DNA of 64,000 nucleotides. It comes from MKSF01 sp037190225. Lineage in GTDB: Bacteria; Bacteroidota; Bacteroidia; Chitinophagales; Chitinophagaceae. Each line of letters opens with the position of its first letter. Position 1 is the first letter of the stretch. The translations under genes and the position numbers were made by a program. The stretch spans positions 248,001-312,000 of the forward strand of contig JBBCJL010000001.1 in NCBI GenBank assembly GCA_037190225.1, read 5' to 3'. This document shows, piece after piece, positions 52,032-60,489 of the stretch. The notes beneath the pieces were generated by a model. That model made no database searches, was not told where the DNA came from, and saw nothing but the letters and a program-made list of their open reading frames with translations.

Positions 52032-55000
52032 ATGTTTAAAAAATTTATTGAGCGTCCTGTATTATCTACAGTTATTTCAATCATAATAGTCATATTAGGT
52101 ATATTGGGACTGATAGCGTTACCTGTCTCCCAGTATCCGGAGATCGCTCCGCCGACGGTTTCCGTTCAGGCCAGCTACCAGGGGGCCAGCGCGGAGGTCC
52201 TGGTGAACAGTGTGATCATTCCCCTGGAAGAGCAGATCAACGGTGTGGAGGATATGTTATATATGACCTCTTCCGCCACGAATGACGGCTCCGCGTCCAT
52301 TAACGTATTCTTCAAGCTGGGTACCAACCCGGACCTGGCGGCAGTGAATGTGCAGAACAGGGTAGCCAGGGCTACCAGCCTATTGCCCCAGGAAGTCACC
52401 AGGGCAGGCGTTACGACCGCCAAGAGGCAGAGCAGCAATATCCTGATCTTTACATTGCACAGCAGCAATCCTGTCTACGACCAGACCTTTTTACAAAACT
52501 ATATCAATATCAATATCCTGCCGCGTATCAAGCGGGTGCAGGGCGTGGGCGAGGCTATGGTATTCGGCCGCAGGGATTATGCCATGCGTATCTGGCTCAA
52601 GCCGGACGTAATGGCCTCTTACGGGCTTGTTCCCAACGATATCAACATGCTGCTGGCTGAGCAGAACATTGAGGCGGCGCCCGGGCAGCTGGGTGAGAAC
52701 AGCGACCAGTCGTTCCAGTACACCCTGAAATACAGGGGCCGTCTCCTGACCGGGGAGGAATTTGGCAATATTGTGGTGAGGGCCTTCCCGGACGGGCAGG
52801 TGCTGAAGCTGAGCGATATCGCCAGGGTGGAGCTGGGCTCACAGACCTATGTGGGTAGTTCCACTACCAATGGCAACCCTTCGGTGGGTGTGGCTATCAG
52901 CCAGACAGCGGGATCCAACGCGCAGCAGGTCATTGATGATTGTAAAAAAGTGCTGGAAGAATCCGCCAAGACCTTCCCGGAAGGCGTGCAATATGCTACC
53001 GTGCTGGATGCCAACGACTTTTTAAGCGCTTCCATTGAGAAAGTGATCCATACCCTGTTAGAGGCGTTCATACTGGTATTTATAGTGGTATTCGTATTCC
53101 TCCAGGACTGGCGTTCTACGCTGATACCTGCCATCGCCGTACCGGTGGCTATTATCGGTACCTTCTTCTTTTTATATATTTTCGGCTTCACCATCAACCT
53201 GCTCACCCTCTTCGCGCTTGTGCTGGCGGTAGGTATCGTGGTGGATGACGCCATCGTGGTCGTGGAAGCTGTGCATGCCAAAATGGAAACAGGAGAGAAA
53301 GATCCCCTAAAGGCTTCTATCGGCGCTATGGATAACATCAGCGGCGCTATCGTAAGCATTACGCTGGTGATGGCGGCTGTATTCGTACCTGTCAGCTTTA
53401 TCGGCGGTTCGGCCGGGGTATTTTATAAGCAGTTCGGCCTGACCCTGGCGGTGTCCATCGTATTATCCGCCATTAACGCGCTGACCCTGGCGCCGGCTCT
53501 TTGCGCTTTGGTGCTCAAGCCGCATGACGGGCATACTGAAGGTAAAAAGAACCTGCTGCAGCGCTTTTACGCCAACTTTAATATCGCGTTCGAGGCTACT
53601 ACCCGGAAATATAAGCGGGGTGTCGGCTTCCTGATCAGGAAGAAATGGATCGCGCTGACGGCAATCGCCCTGTTCGGCGGTCTCTTTGCCTACCTGATGA
53701 CCACTACACCCAAATCATTCGTACCCACGGAAGATACCGGGTCCATCATGGCTGAGGTGCAGATGCCCGTAGGTACGTCAGAAGAACGTACAATGGAAGT
53801 GCTGAACCAGCTGCAGGAGGTAGTGCAGGATATGCCGGAGCTGGAGAGCTTCCTGAAAGTGGCGGGCCGCGGGATGATGAGCGGCGCCGGCAGCAATTAC
53901 GGTATGTTCATCATGAAGCTGAAGCACTGGGATGAAAGGAAAGGCGAGGCGCATAGCTCCGCCGGCCTGATCAGGCAGCTGTTCGGCAAGGCTTCGGTCA
54001 TCAAGGATGCGAACATTATTTTCTTTGCCCGGCCGGCCATCCAGGGCTTTGGTATGGGTAGCGGCTTCGAGATGCAGCTGCAGGACCAGATGGGAGCGGG
54101 CATCCTGAAGCTGAATGAAGTAAAGGATGACTTTATGAAGGCATTGAGGGCACGCAAGGAGATCCAGTATGTCAATACCTCTTTCAATCCCAACTTCCCG
54201 CAATACCTTATTGATGTGGACGTGGCCGCTGCCAAAAAGGCCGGTCTTACCGTGAGCGACATATTAAGCACCCTGCAGGGATATTATGGAGGGGTATATG
54301 CCTCTAACTTTAATACCTATGGCAAGCAGTTCCGGGTGATGTACCAGGCGGAGCCTGAGTACACGGCCGACCTGAGCACCCTCAACCTGGTAAAGGTAAG
54401 GAACAGCCAGGGACAGATGGCCCCGATAGCGCAATTCATCACATTGGAAAAGGTGTACGGTCCGCAGACCATCAACCGGTTTAACCTCTTTACCGCGGTG
54501 TCGCTGAACGGGGCGCCTAACCCGGGCTATAGCTCCGGGGATGCGATACGCGCCATAGATGAAGTGGCCGCACAGACCTTGCCGGTAGGCTTCGGGTATG
54601 AGTATTCCGGTATGACAAGGGAGGAAATGAGCTCCGGCGGACAGACCGTCTATATTTTCCTGCTCTGCCTGGTATTCGTGTACTTCCTGCTGGCGGCCCA
54701 GTATGAAAGCTACCTGCTGCCGTTCGCTGTGCTGCTCTCCCTGCCGATAGGGCTGGCCGGAACCTTTATTTTTGCCCAGCTCTTTAATGTGTCGAATAAT
54801 ATCTACCTGCAGATCACGCTGATCATGCTGATAGGGTTGCTGGCGAAGAATGCGATCCTGATCGTGGAGTATGCCGTAGAGCGCCGTAAAAGCGGTATGC
54901 GCCTGGTAGATGCGGCCATCTCCGGCGCGGTAGCCCGTTTCCGTCCCATCCTGATGACCTCGTTTGCCTTTATTCTCGGTCTTGTACCTTTGATGCTGTC

Positions 55001-55187
55001 GCAGGGCGCAGGTGCGGTCGGTAATAAGAGCATCGGCGCCGGCGCGATAGGCGGGATGCTGATAGGGACCGTGCTGGGAGTTTTCGTGATCCCTGCGCTG
55101 TTCATTATATTCCAGAGCCTGCAGGAAAAGGTATCCAGGAAGAAAATAAATTATGACGCGGCCAATAATGACACGCAACCGGCATAA
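52032..55187 (+). CDS. RND multidrug efflux permease, AcrB/HAE1 type
   Basis: 1051 residues, the standard length of the hydrophobe/amphiphile efflux family. Twelve membrane helices flank two large periplasmic loops. The proton-relay Asp pair is visible in LAVGIVVDDAIVVVEAV in helix 4, and LIGLLAKNAILIVEYA marks the second half. N-terminal MFKKFIERPVLSTVISIIIV is typical. It pumps drugs, detergents or bile-salt-like compounds out, using the proton gradient, together with the adaptor and channel encoded on each side. Substrate range not readable. Confidence 0.96.
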   Translation: MFKKFIERPVLSTVISIIIVILGILGLIALPVSQYPEIAPPTVSVQASYQGASAEVLVNSVIIPLEEQINGVEDMLYMTSSATNDGSASINVFFKLGTNPDLAAVNVQNRVARATSLLPQEVTRAGVTTAKRQSSNILIFTLHSSNPVYDQTFLQNYININILPRIKRVQGVGEAMVFGRRDYAMRIWLKPDVMASYGLVPNDINMLLAEQNIEAAPGQLGENSDQSFQYTLKYRGRLLTGEEFGNIVVRAFPDGQVLKLSDIARVELGSQTYVGSSTTNGNPSVGVAISQTAGSNAQQVIDDCKKVLEESAKTFPEGVQYATVLDANDFLSASIEKVIHTLLEAFILVFIVVFVFLQDWRSTLIPAIAVPVAIIGTFFFLYIFGFTINLLTLFALVLAVGIVVDDAIVVVEAVHAKMETGEKDPLKASIGAMDNISGAIVSITLVMAAVFVPVSFIGGSAGVFYKQFGLTLAVSIVLSAINALTLAPALCALVLKPHDGHTEGKKNLLQRFYANFNIAFEATTRKYKRGVGFLIRKKWIALTAIALFGGLFAYLMTTTPKSFVPTEDTGSIMAEVQMPVGTSEERTMEVLNQLQEVVQDMPELESFLKVAGRGMMSGAGSNYGMFIMKLKHWDERKGEAHSSAGLIRQLFGKASVIKDANIIFFARPAIQGFGMGSGFEMQLQDQMGAGILKLNEVKDDFMKALRARKEIQYVNTSFNPNFPQYLIDVDVAAAKKAGLTVSDILSTLQGYYGGVYASNFNTYGKQFRVMYQAEPEYTADLSTLNLVKVRNSQGQMAPIAQFITLEKVYGPQTINRFNLFTAVSLNGAPNPGYSSGDAIRAIDEVAAQTLPVGFGYEYSGMTREEMSSGGQTVYIFLLCLVFVYFLLAAQYESYLLPFAVLLSLPIGLAGTFIFAQLFNVSNNIYLQITLIMLIGLLAKNAILIVEYAVERRKSGMRLVDAAISGAVARFRPILMTSFAFILGLVPLMLSQGAGAVGNKSIGAGAIGGMLIGTVLGVFVIPALFIIFQSLQEKVSRKKINYDAANNDTQPA

Positions 55188-55222
55188 TACGGTCTTCGGA
55201 AATAAAAACAGAATAGAATACA

Positions 55223-56638
55223 ATGCGAAATTCATATAAATATTTAGGAGCGGCACTTGTTGCATTACCCCTGGTGCTGGGATCCTGCGGTGTGCTGAGA
55301 AAATACAGGGCGCCTGAAATGACCGGGCAGCAGCAGGAGCACCTGTACAGGGATGCCCTTACAGGGGATACGGCTTCCTTGGCTGACCTGAAATGGCGGG
55401 AGGTATTTACGGATCCTCATCTGCAGCGTCTTATAGAAGAGGCCCTGCAGCATAATTACGACCTGAAAAATGCCGTATTGCAGATTGCGCAGGCAGAGGC
55501 TGCCCTGATGCAGAGCCGCTGGTCGCTCTTCCCTACGCTGAACTTTTCGCCCCAGATCAATCATTCCAAAACGTCCCGGGCAGCGCTGAACTTACCGCCA
55601 ACGGTAAATATACGCCTGAGGACCACCACCATACAGCTGGGCTTTTCCAGCAGCTGGGAGCTGGATGTATGGGGCAAGCTGGCAAGCGGCAGAAGAGCCA
55701 GCCTGGCAGGCTACTGGCAGGCCGATGCTACCCGCAAAGCGGTGGAAACCTCCCTTATCGCCAATGTGGCCGGTATGTATTACACGTTGCTGGCGCTGGA
55801 TGAGCAGCTGGCCATTACGGAATCTACCGTCCAGGTGCGGGAAAAGACCATGAACTCCATGAAAGCCCTTAAAGAGGCTGCCGTAGTGACCGGAGCCGCC
55901 GTTGTGCAAAGCGAGGCGAACTGGTATGCGGCGCAGGTGAGCATTCCCGACCTGAAGCAGAATATCCGTGAAATAGAGAACTCCTTATCAGTATTGCTGG
56001 GACGGACTCCGCAGCCCATAGTGAGAGGCTCGCTGTCAGGCACCGTTATGGAGCACCGGATCGCTGCCGGTGTGCCGGTACAGCTGCTGACCAGGAGACC
56101 GGATGTGCAGGCGGCGGAATTCGCCTTCCGTAGGGCCTTTGAAAATACCAATGTGGCAAAGGCCCAGTTTTATCCCAGTTTTACGATCACCGCCAATGCC
56201 GGTCTCAGCGCGCTGACACATAATAACCTTTTTTCTGAGTCCATTTTCTACAACTTTATAGGGGGGCTTACGCAGCCTATCATGAACCGGGGCGCCATCA
56301 GGGCGAATCACAGGATAGCCAATGCGCAGCAGGAGCAGGCTTGGAATACTTTTCAGAAGACCGTCCTGACAGCCGGCCAGGAAGTATCCAATGCGCTGTT
56401 TGCCTATAACGCCGGTGTGCATAAAATGGAGGCCCGGCACAAGCAGATAGATGCGCTCGAAAAAGCGGTACATTATAATATGCAGCTGCTGGAATACAGC
56501 AGCACTACGAATTATACGGATGTGCTGACCTCGGAGCAGAGCCTGCTGCAGGCCAGGCTGAGCCTGGTCACTGACCAGCTCCAGCAGACCAGGGCCATAG
56601 TAGAGCTCTACAGGGCCCTGGGAGGCGGATGGGAATAA
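55223..56638 (+). CDS. outer membrane efflux channel lipoprotein (TolC/OprM, NodT type)
   Basis: 471 residues with lipobox LGSC (Cys22). Two tandem outer-membrane-efflux repeats are seen, for example NYDLKNAVLQIAQAEAALMQSR and the late GQEVSNALFAYNAGVHKMEA, with the conserved SSWELDVWGKLASG. This trimeric channel completes the TetR-controlled tripartite pump; it starts 35 bases after the RND gene. A 22-base perfect hairpin follows, closing the operon. Confidence 0.93.
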   Translation: MRNSYKYLGAALVALPLVLGSCGVLRKYRAPEMTGQQQEHLYRDALTGDTASLADLKWREVFTDPHLQRLIEEALQHNYDLKNAVLQIAQAEAALMQSRWSLFPTLNFSPQINHSKTSRAALNLPPTVNIRLRTTTIQLGFSSSWELDVWGKLASGRRASLAGYWQADATRKAVETSLIANVAGMYYTLLALDEQLAITESTVQVREKTMNSMKALKEAAVVTGAAVVQSEANWYAAQVSIPDLKQNIREIENSLSVLLGRTPQPIVRGSLSGTVMEHRIAAGVPVQLLTRRPDVQAAEFAFRRAFENTNVAKAQFYPSFTITANAGLSALTHNNLFSESIFYNFIGGLTQPIMNRGAIRANHRIANAQQEQAWNTFQKTVLTAGQEVSNALFAYNAGVHKMEARHKQIDALEKAVHYNMQLLEYSSTTNYTDVLTSEQSLLQARLSLVTDQLQQTRAIVELYRALGGGWE

Positions 56639-56668
56639 TTGTAAAGTTGCCGTATGCTTGTAATATAA

Positions 56669-56717
56669 TTGTAATAAAATGCCGGCCCCGTTCATCGGGG
56701 CCGGCATTTTATTACAA
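56669..56717 (+). terminator. very long perfect hairpin after the efflux operon
   Basis: Bases 56669-56690 are exactly complementary to 56696-56717: a 22-base stem with loop TTCAT, containing the GC-rich core GCCGGCCCCG. Copy D of the dispersed repeat begins five bases further on. Confidence 0.85.
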
Positions 56718-56721
56718 TAGG

Positions 56722-56830
56722 CTATCTGCTTACAGGCAATAACCTGTTACTATAATGTGCCTGGTCATTCCGAACGGATGTAGGGAATCCCTGTCATACT
56801 TTAAAGCTTTCCTTATAGATAGTTAGTTAA
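56722..56830. repeat. dispersed MITE/REP-like repeat, copy D (most complete single copy)
   Basis: Left end CTATCTGCTTACAGG (56722-56736), core GTCATTCCGAACGGATGTAG from 56764, right end CTTATAGATAGTTAGTTAA to 56830. Left CTATCT and right AGATAG are inverted, as in a miniature element of about 110 bases. The rest of the 376-base gap (56639-57014) holds the operon hairpin to the left and the AT-rich leader of the surface-protein gene to the right. Confidence 0.65.
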
Positions 56831-56931
56831 TTTTTAATATGTTTCTTGCAGAGATACGGGATTATGCCGTCCACATAAAAAAAGACCTGATGTTGAAAAA
56901 AAAATAAATGATGTTAATATTAGTTTGTTAT

Positions 56932-56947
56932 TTTATTGTAAATTTAT
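56932..56947 (+). repeat. leader segment shared by the two surface-protein genes, copy 1
   Basis: TTTATTGTAAATTTAT recurs exactly at 58783-58798, each time about 70-90 bases before a homologous start codon, followed by a TTTTAAAA stretch. This indicates that the duplication included the upstream control region. Confidence 0.5.
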
Positions 56948-57014
56948 CTTTTTAAAATCAATCTTTGATAATTGATCTGTTTACACATAATTAACTACTA
57001 ATCATTTTTTTCTT

Positions 57015-58547
57015 ATGAAATTGCCTAAAATTTACACTTTTTTACTTACAATGGTCATCAGTGTATGGGGGTGCAGCGGCCTATTTGCCCAGACAATGAT
57101 GCCATTGCCTGCTCCTACCTATAATTATGGTCCTTACAGCGGCCATATCAGGGGGTATTGGTTTGAGGCGCCTACAAATTTCACTATCACAGGGCTGCGT
57201 GTGCCGGTAGAAGCGGGTACAGGCTTACAGACCCTGTATGTGATCGTCATCAACGATCCTGTTCCGGTTGTATGGCCTACCACGTCCACTAACTTTACCC
57301 AGCTGTATGGTGTTACGGGAGTGCCTAACATGATGATCCAGAATGTGAATATCCCTATAACCACCGGTCAGAAGGTGGCTATACTGGGTCATGCGGGCGG
57401 CATTCATACCTATGGCGCTACAGCCGCGCCGTCCAATATCGACGGCCTGCCTGTAACCCTTTACAGGATGGGCTCACAGAACCTGTTCACTCCGGGCACT
57501 CCTTTGCCTGACTACTGGACAGAGCCGGCCAACATCGCCCGGGTGGAAATGTATTATAATGCCTGTACTGCCTATGATACGATACGCCCGGTCATCTGCG
57601 ATAACCAGGTGTTCCGTATCAATAATAAGGAATATACGGCAAGCGGTACTTATGTGGACAGCTTTAAGCTGGGCAGCTGTGACAGTATTGTCACAACGAT
57701 CTTAACGGTCAATCCTACTTACGAGCAAACGATTGTCGACAGTTTTTACGAGGGCGGCACTTACCATTTTAACGGGAATGATTACACTTCCGCCGGTACC
57801 TACAGGCTCAACTATCCATCCGTGTACGGCTGTGACAGCGTGACCTACCTGGCGCTGAAAGAGATACCGTTCCGTGTATATAACGTGGACACTATCATGT
57901 GTGAAGGTTATTTCTTCATGTTCCAGGGTAAAAAATATGACCGGACCGGCGTCTATTCCGATACCTTCGTTGCGCCCGGCTACCATAAGGTGCTCAATCT
58001 CGACCTGACGATACGCCCCAATCCGAATCTGAAAATGACCATCAAGGATAAGGATCCCAATGCGTTATGTGCGGGTGAGCCTATTACGCTCCTGGCTTCC
58101 GGCGCGGATTATTATGAGTGGCACAAAAGGCTTTCCCCGGTGGATGAGCGCCTGTACACCGAAGCGGAATTCAAAACATTTGTCTATGGTCCTGAAACAC
58201 CTATGGCGCTGATAGGCCGGGATGATCTCGGTTGCTGGACGAGGATAGAGTTCGACCTGCTGGGTAAGAACTGCTGTGATCTCGTGGTGCCTACTGCCTT
58301 CAGTCCCAACGGGGACGGTCTGAATGACGGGTTCAGCGTGCTGGGCCGTCAGCCGGCGCGATACCTCATTAATATCTATAACAGGACCGGTAACCTGGTA
58401 TTTACTGCCGAGAAGGTAGATGCGGTATGGGACGGCACGTTCAAAGGCCGTGAAGCGCCCCAGGATACTTATTTTTATATTATCCAGGGTGAATGCTTTG
58501 ATGGTTCCGTGATCAATAAAAAAGGAGATATCACTCTCATAAGGTAA
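57015..58547 (+). CDS. T9SS type B surface protein, paralogue 1
   Basis: 510 residues with a signal peptide (about 1-26). Residues 27-187 form a beta-rich domain found only in this copy. From about 188 the sequence is a chain of Cys-containing repeats (GSCDSIVTTILTVNPTYEQT, then YGCDSVTYLAL) and a final T9SS type B (gliding-motility-associated) sorting domain starting DLVVPTAFSPNGDGLNDGF, about 420-510. Such proteins are exported across the outer membrane and attached to the surface. The block 57576-58547 is colinear, without gaps, with the neighbour at 59459-60430; by my count about 29 of 323 residues differ. The ligand or partner is unknown. Confidence 0.88.
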   Translation: MKLPKIYTFLLTMVISVWGCSGLFAQTMMPLPAPTYNYGPYSGHIRGYWFEAPTNFTITGLRVPVEAGTGLQTLYVIVINDPVPVVWPTTSTNFTQLYGVTGVPNMMIQNVNIPITTGQKVAILGHAGGIHTYGATAAPSNIDGLPVTLYRMGSQNLFTPGTPLPDYWTEPANIARVEMYYNACTAYDTIRPVICDNQVFRINNKEYTASGTYVDSFKLGSCDSIVTTILTVNPTYEQTIVDSFYEGGTYHFNGNDYTSAGTYRLNYPSVYGCDSVTYLALKEIPFRVYNVDTIMCEGYFFMFQGKKYDRTGVYSDTFVAPGYHKVLNLDLTIRPNPNLKMTIKDKDPNALCAGEPITLLASGADYYEWHKRLSPVDERLYTEAEFKTFVYGPETPMALIGRDDLGCWTRIEFDLLGKNCCDLVVPTAFSPNGDGLNDGFSVLGRQPARYLINIYNRTGNLVFTAEKVDAVWDGTFKGREAPQDTYFYIIQGECFDGSVINKKGDITLIR

Positions 58548-58569
58548 GCTGAACGGCTTATCCTGATAC

Positions 58570-58608
58570 AAGAGGCAGCCCTGCTTTTCAAAAGCGGGGC
58601 TGCCTCTT
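58570..58608 (+). terminator. hairpin after paralogue 1
   Basis: AAGAGGCAGCCC (58570-58581) pairs with GGGCTGCCTCTT (58596-58607), with a further GCTTTT/AAAAGC extension after one unpaired base. A short T run follows. Confidence 0.75.
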
Positions 58609-58759
58609 TCAGTTTTTCGGTACCCGCTTTGGGCGCGTTTCATCAGCCATTTGTACAGAGAGCTGTACGGGAACTTATCCGGGCTGTTGAGACGTGGAAA
58701 GTAGCAGGATAGCACAGCCTGGAAAACGGCAGCTGTTTTTGTAAAATAATAATGTTAGT

Positions 58760-58767
58760 TAATTTTG
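58760..58767 (+). promoter_or_regulatory. -7 promoter box TAATTTTG for paralogue 2
   Basis: TAATTTTG matches TAnnTTTG and would give a leader of about 115 bases that includes the shared segment at 58783. Confidence 0.4.
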
Positions 58768-58885
58768 TGTAAATTAGATTTCTTTATTGTAAATTTATTG
58801 TTTTAAAAAAAATATTGAGGTATGCCCAACCCTGCACGCTGAAATATTTGTCTTAATTATGTCTAAAATTAAATTGCTGATCCTT

Positions 58886-60430
58886 ATGAAATTCTTAAAA
58901 ATACATACTTTACTGATCATCGCATGTTGTTCTCTGATGTTGGGACGCGCAAATGCCCAGGTATCCTGTGATCTGACGAACTACAGTACTACTTATGTAT
59001 TGAACGCCAACGACTATCCTTATACCTTCGGCAATGGTATAACGGTGACCTCCACAGCAGTCGGTATTCCCACGCTGGCCAACTTTTCCTATGCCTGTGG
59101 CGGTAATACCTTCAATACCAATGCGCCCGCTTACTGGCTGAACGCTGCCACCCAGCAGTGGATACTGACCTTCTCTTCGGTAGTGACGAACTTTACCCTG
59201 ATCTGTAATGGTATCGAGGTTACGGAAGCCTTTACCGTGACGCCTTTAACGGGTACGGTTACCTTTTCCAACTTCTGTGCTGCCGGCTTTACGGCAACAG
59301 GGAATGTCCTCACCTGCAATGGACCGGGTGTGATGGGTACCATATTTACCATCAATAATCCTGCGGGCTCTACCCAGTACACGATTACCCATAATGGCCT
59401 GATGGCTGGCGCAAGGGTCGGGCTGATGGATTGCGTCATAGGTGGCTGTATCGCCAGGGATACTATCCGTCCTGTAATTTGCGATAACCAGGCATTTTAT
59501 ATCAACAGTAAGGAATATAAGACCGGCGGTACCTATATAGACACCTTTAAGGTAGGTAGCTGTGACAGCATCGTCACAACGATCTTAACGGTAAATCCCA
59601 CTTACGAGCAGACCATCGTTGACAGCTTCTACGAGGGCGGCACCTATCATTATAACGGCCAGGTATATACTTCTGCCGGTACCTATAAGCTGAGCTTCCC
59701 ATCGGTGCAGGGCTGCGACAGTGTGACCTACCTGGCGCTGAAAGAGATACCGTTCCGTGTATATAACGTGGATACTATCCTGTGTGAAGGCTATTTCTTC
59801 ATGTTCCAGGGCAGAAAGTATGACCGTACCGGTGTGTATTCCGATACCTTCGTTGCACCGGGCTACCATAAGGTGCTCAATCTTGACCTGACGATACGAC
59901 CCAACCCGAATCTGAAAATGACCATCAAGGATAAGGACCCGAATGCGTTATGTGCGGGTGAGCCTATCATTCTCCAGGCTTCCGGCGCTGAGCATTACGA
60001 GTGGCTGAAAAGGAAGTCGCCTGTGAACGAGCGCCTGTACACCGAAGCGGAATTCAAAACCTTTGTCTATGGCCCGGAGACGCCTATGGCGCTTATAGGC
60101 AGGGATGATATCGGCTGCTATACCAGGATCGAATTCGATCTGCTGGGTAAGAACTGCTGTGATCTCGTGGTGCCTACTGCTTTCAGCCCCAACGGGGACG
60201 GCCTGAATGACGGGTTCAGCGTGCTGGGCCGTCAGCCGGCGCGGTACCTCATTAATATCTATAACCGGTTGGGTAACCTTGTATTTACTGCCGAGAAGGT
60301 AGATGCGGTATGGGACGGTACGTTCAAAGGCCGTGAAGCGCCCCAGGATACCTATTTTTATATTATCCAGGGCGAATGCTTTGACGGCTCCGTGATCAAT
60401 AAAAAAGGAGATATTACACTGGTGAGATAG
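58886..60430 (+). CDS. T9SS type B surface protein, paralogue 2
   Basis: 514 residues from the ATG at 58886, which aligns with the start of paralogue 1 (MKFLKIHTLLII against MKLPKIYTFLLT); an upstream in-frame ATG at 58859 adds nine residues. Signal peptide about 1-25. Residues 26-191 form a different N-terminal beta domain (SCDLTNYSTTYVLNANDYPY to VIGGCIARD), with no clear similarity to that of paralogue 1. The C-terminal block from 59459 is colinear and about 91 percent identical in protein by my count, with the same type B sorting domain. This is a tandem duplicate with an exchanged or diverged recognition domain. The terminator right after the stop is a 24-base perfect stem. Confidence 0.88.
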   Translation: MKFLKIHTLLIIACCSLMLGRANAQVSCDLTNYSTTYVLNANDYPYTFGNGITVTSTAVGIPTLANFSYACGGNTFNTNAPAYWLNAATQQWILTFSSVVTNFTLICNGIEVTEAFTVTPLTGTVTFSNFCAAGFTATGNVLTCNGPGVMGTIFTINNPAGSTQYTITHNGLMAGARVGLMDCVIGGCIARDTIRPVICDNQAFYINSKEYKTGGTYIDTFKVGSCDSIVTTILTVNPTYEQTIVDSFYEGGTYHYNGQVYTSAGTYKLSFPSVQGCDSVTYLALKEIPFRVYNVDTILCEGYFFMFQGRKYDRTGVYSDTFVAPGYHKVLNLDLTIRPNPNLKMTIKDKDPNALCAGEPIILQASGAEHYEWLKRKSPVNERLYTEAEFKTFVYGPETPMALIGRDDIGCYTRIEFDLLGKNCCDLVVPTAFSPNGDGLNDGFSVLGRQPARYLINIYNRLGNLVFTAEKVDAVWDGTFKGREAPQDTYFYIIQGECFDGSVINKKGDITLVR

Positions 60431-60440
60431 AAAATATCCT

Positions 60441-60489
60441 GCTGATACAGGAAAGGGCGCTGCATTGCAGCGCCCTTTCCTGTATCAGC
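60441..60489. terminator. 24-base perfect hairpin shared by convergent genes
   Basis: Bases 60441-60464 are exactly complementary to 60466-60489, apex T at 60465. The right arm overlaps the last codons and stop of the minus-strand methyltransferase gene (stop 60485-60487). Confidence 0.85.

Larger units (their letters stand above)
58548..58885. other. gap between the two surface-protein genes
   Basis: 338 bases without a gene. It holds the hairpin at 58570-58608, a stretch with no recognised element to about 58740, then an AT-rich leader carrying a -7 box at 58760-58767 and the shared leader segment at 58783-58798 that also precedes paralogue 1. Confidence 0.6.

Noticed and set aside
54264..55265. 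A 333-codon open frame on the minus strand over the RND permease gene
   Set aside because: Antisense to a clear permease; the translation is rich in Gln/Arg/His with no domain, as expected for a shadow frame.
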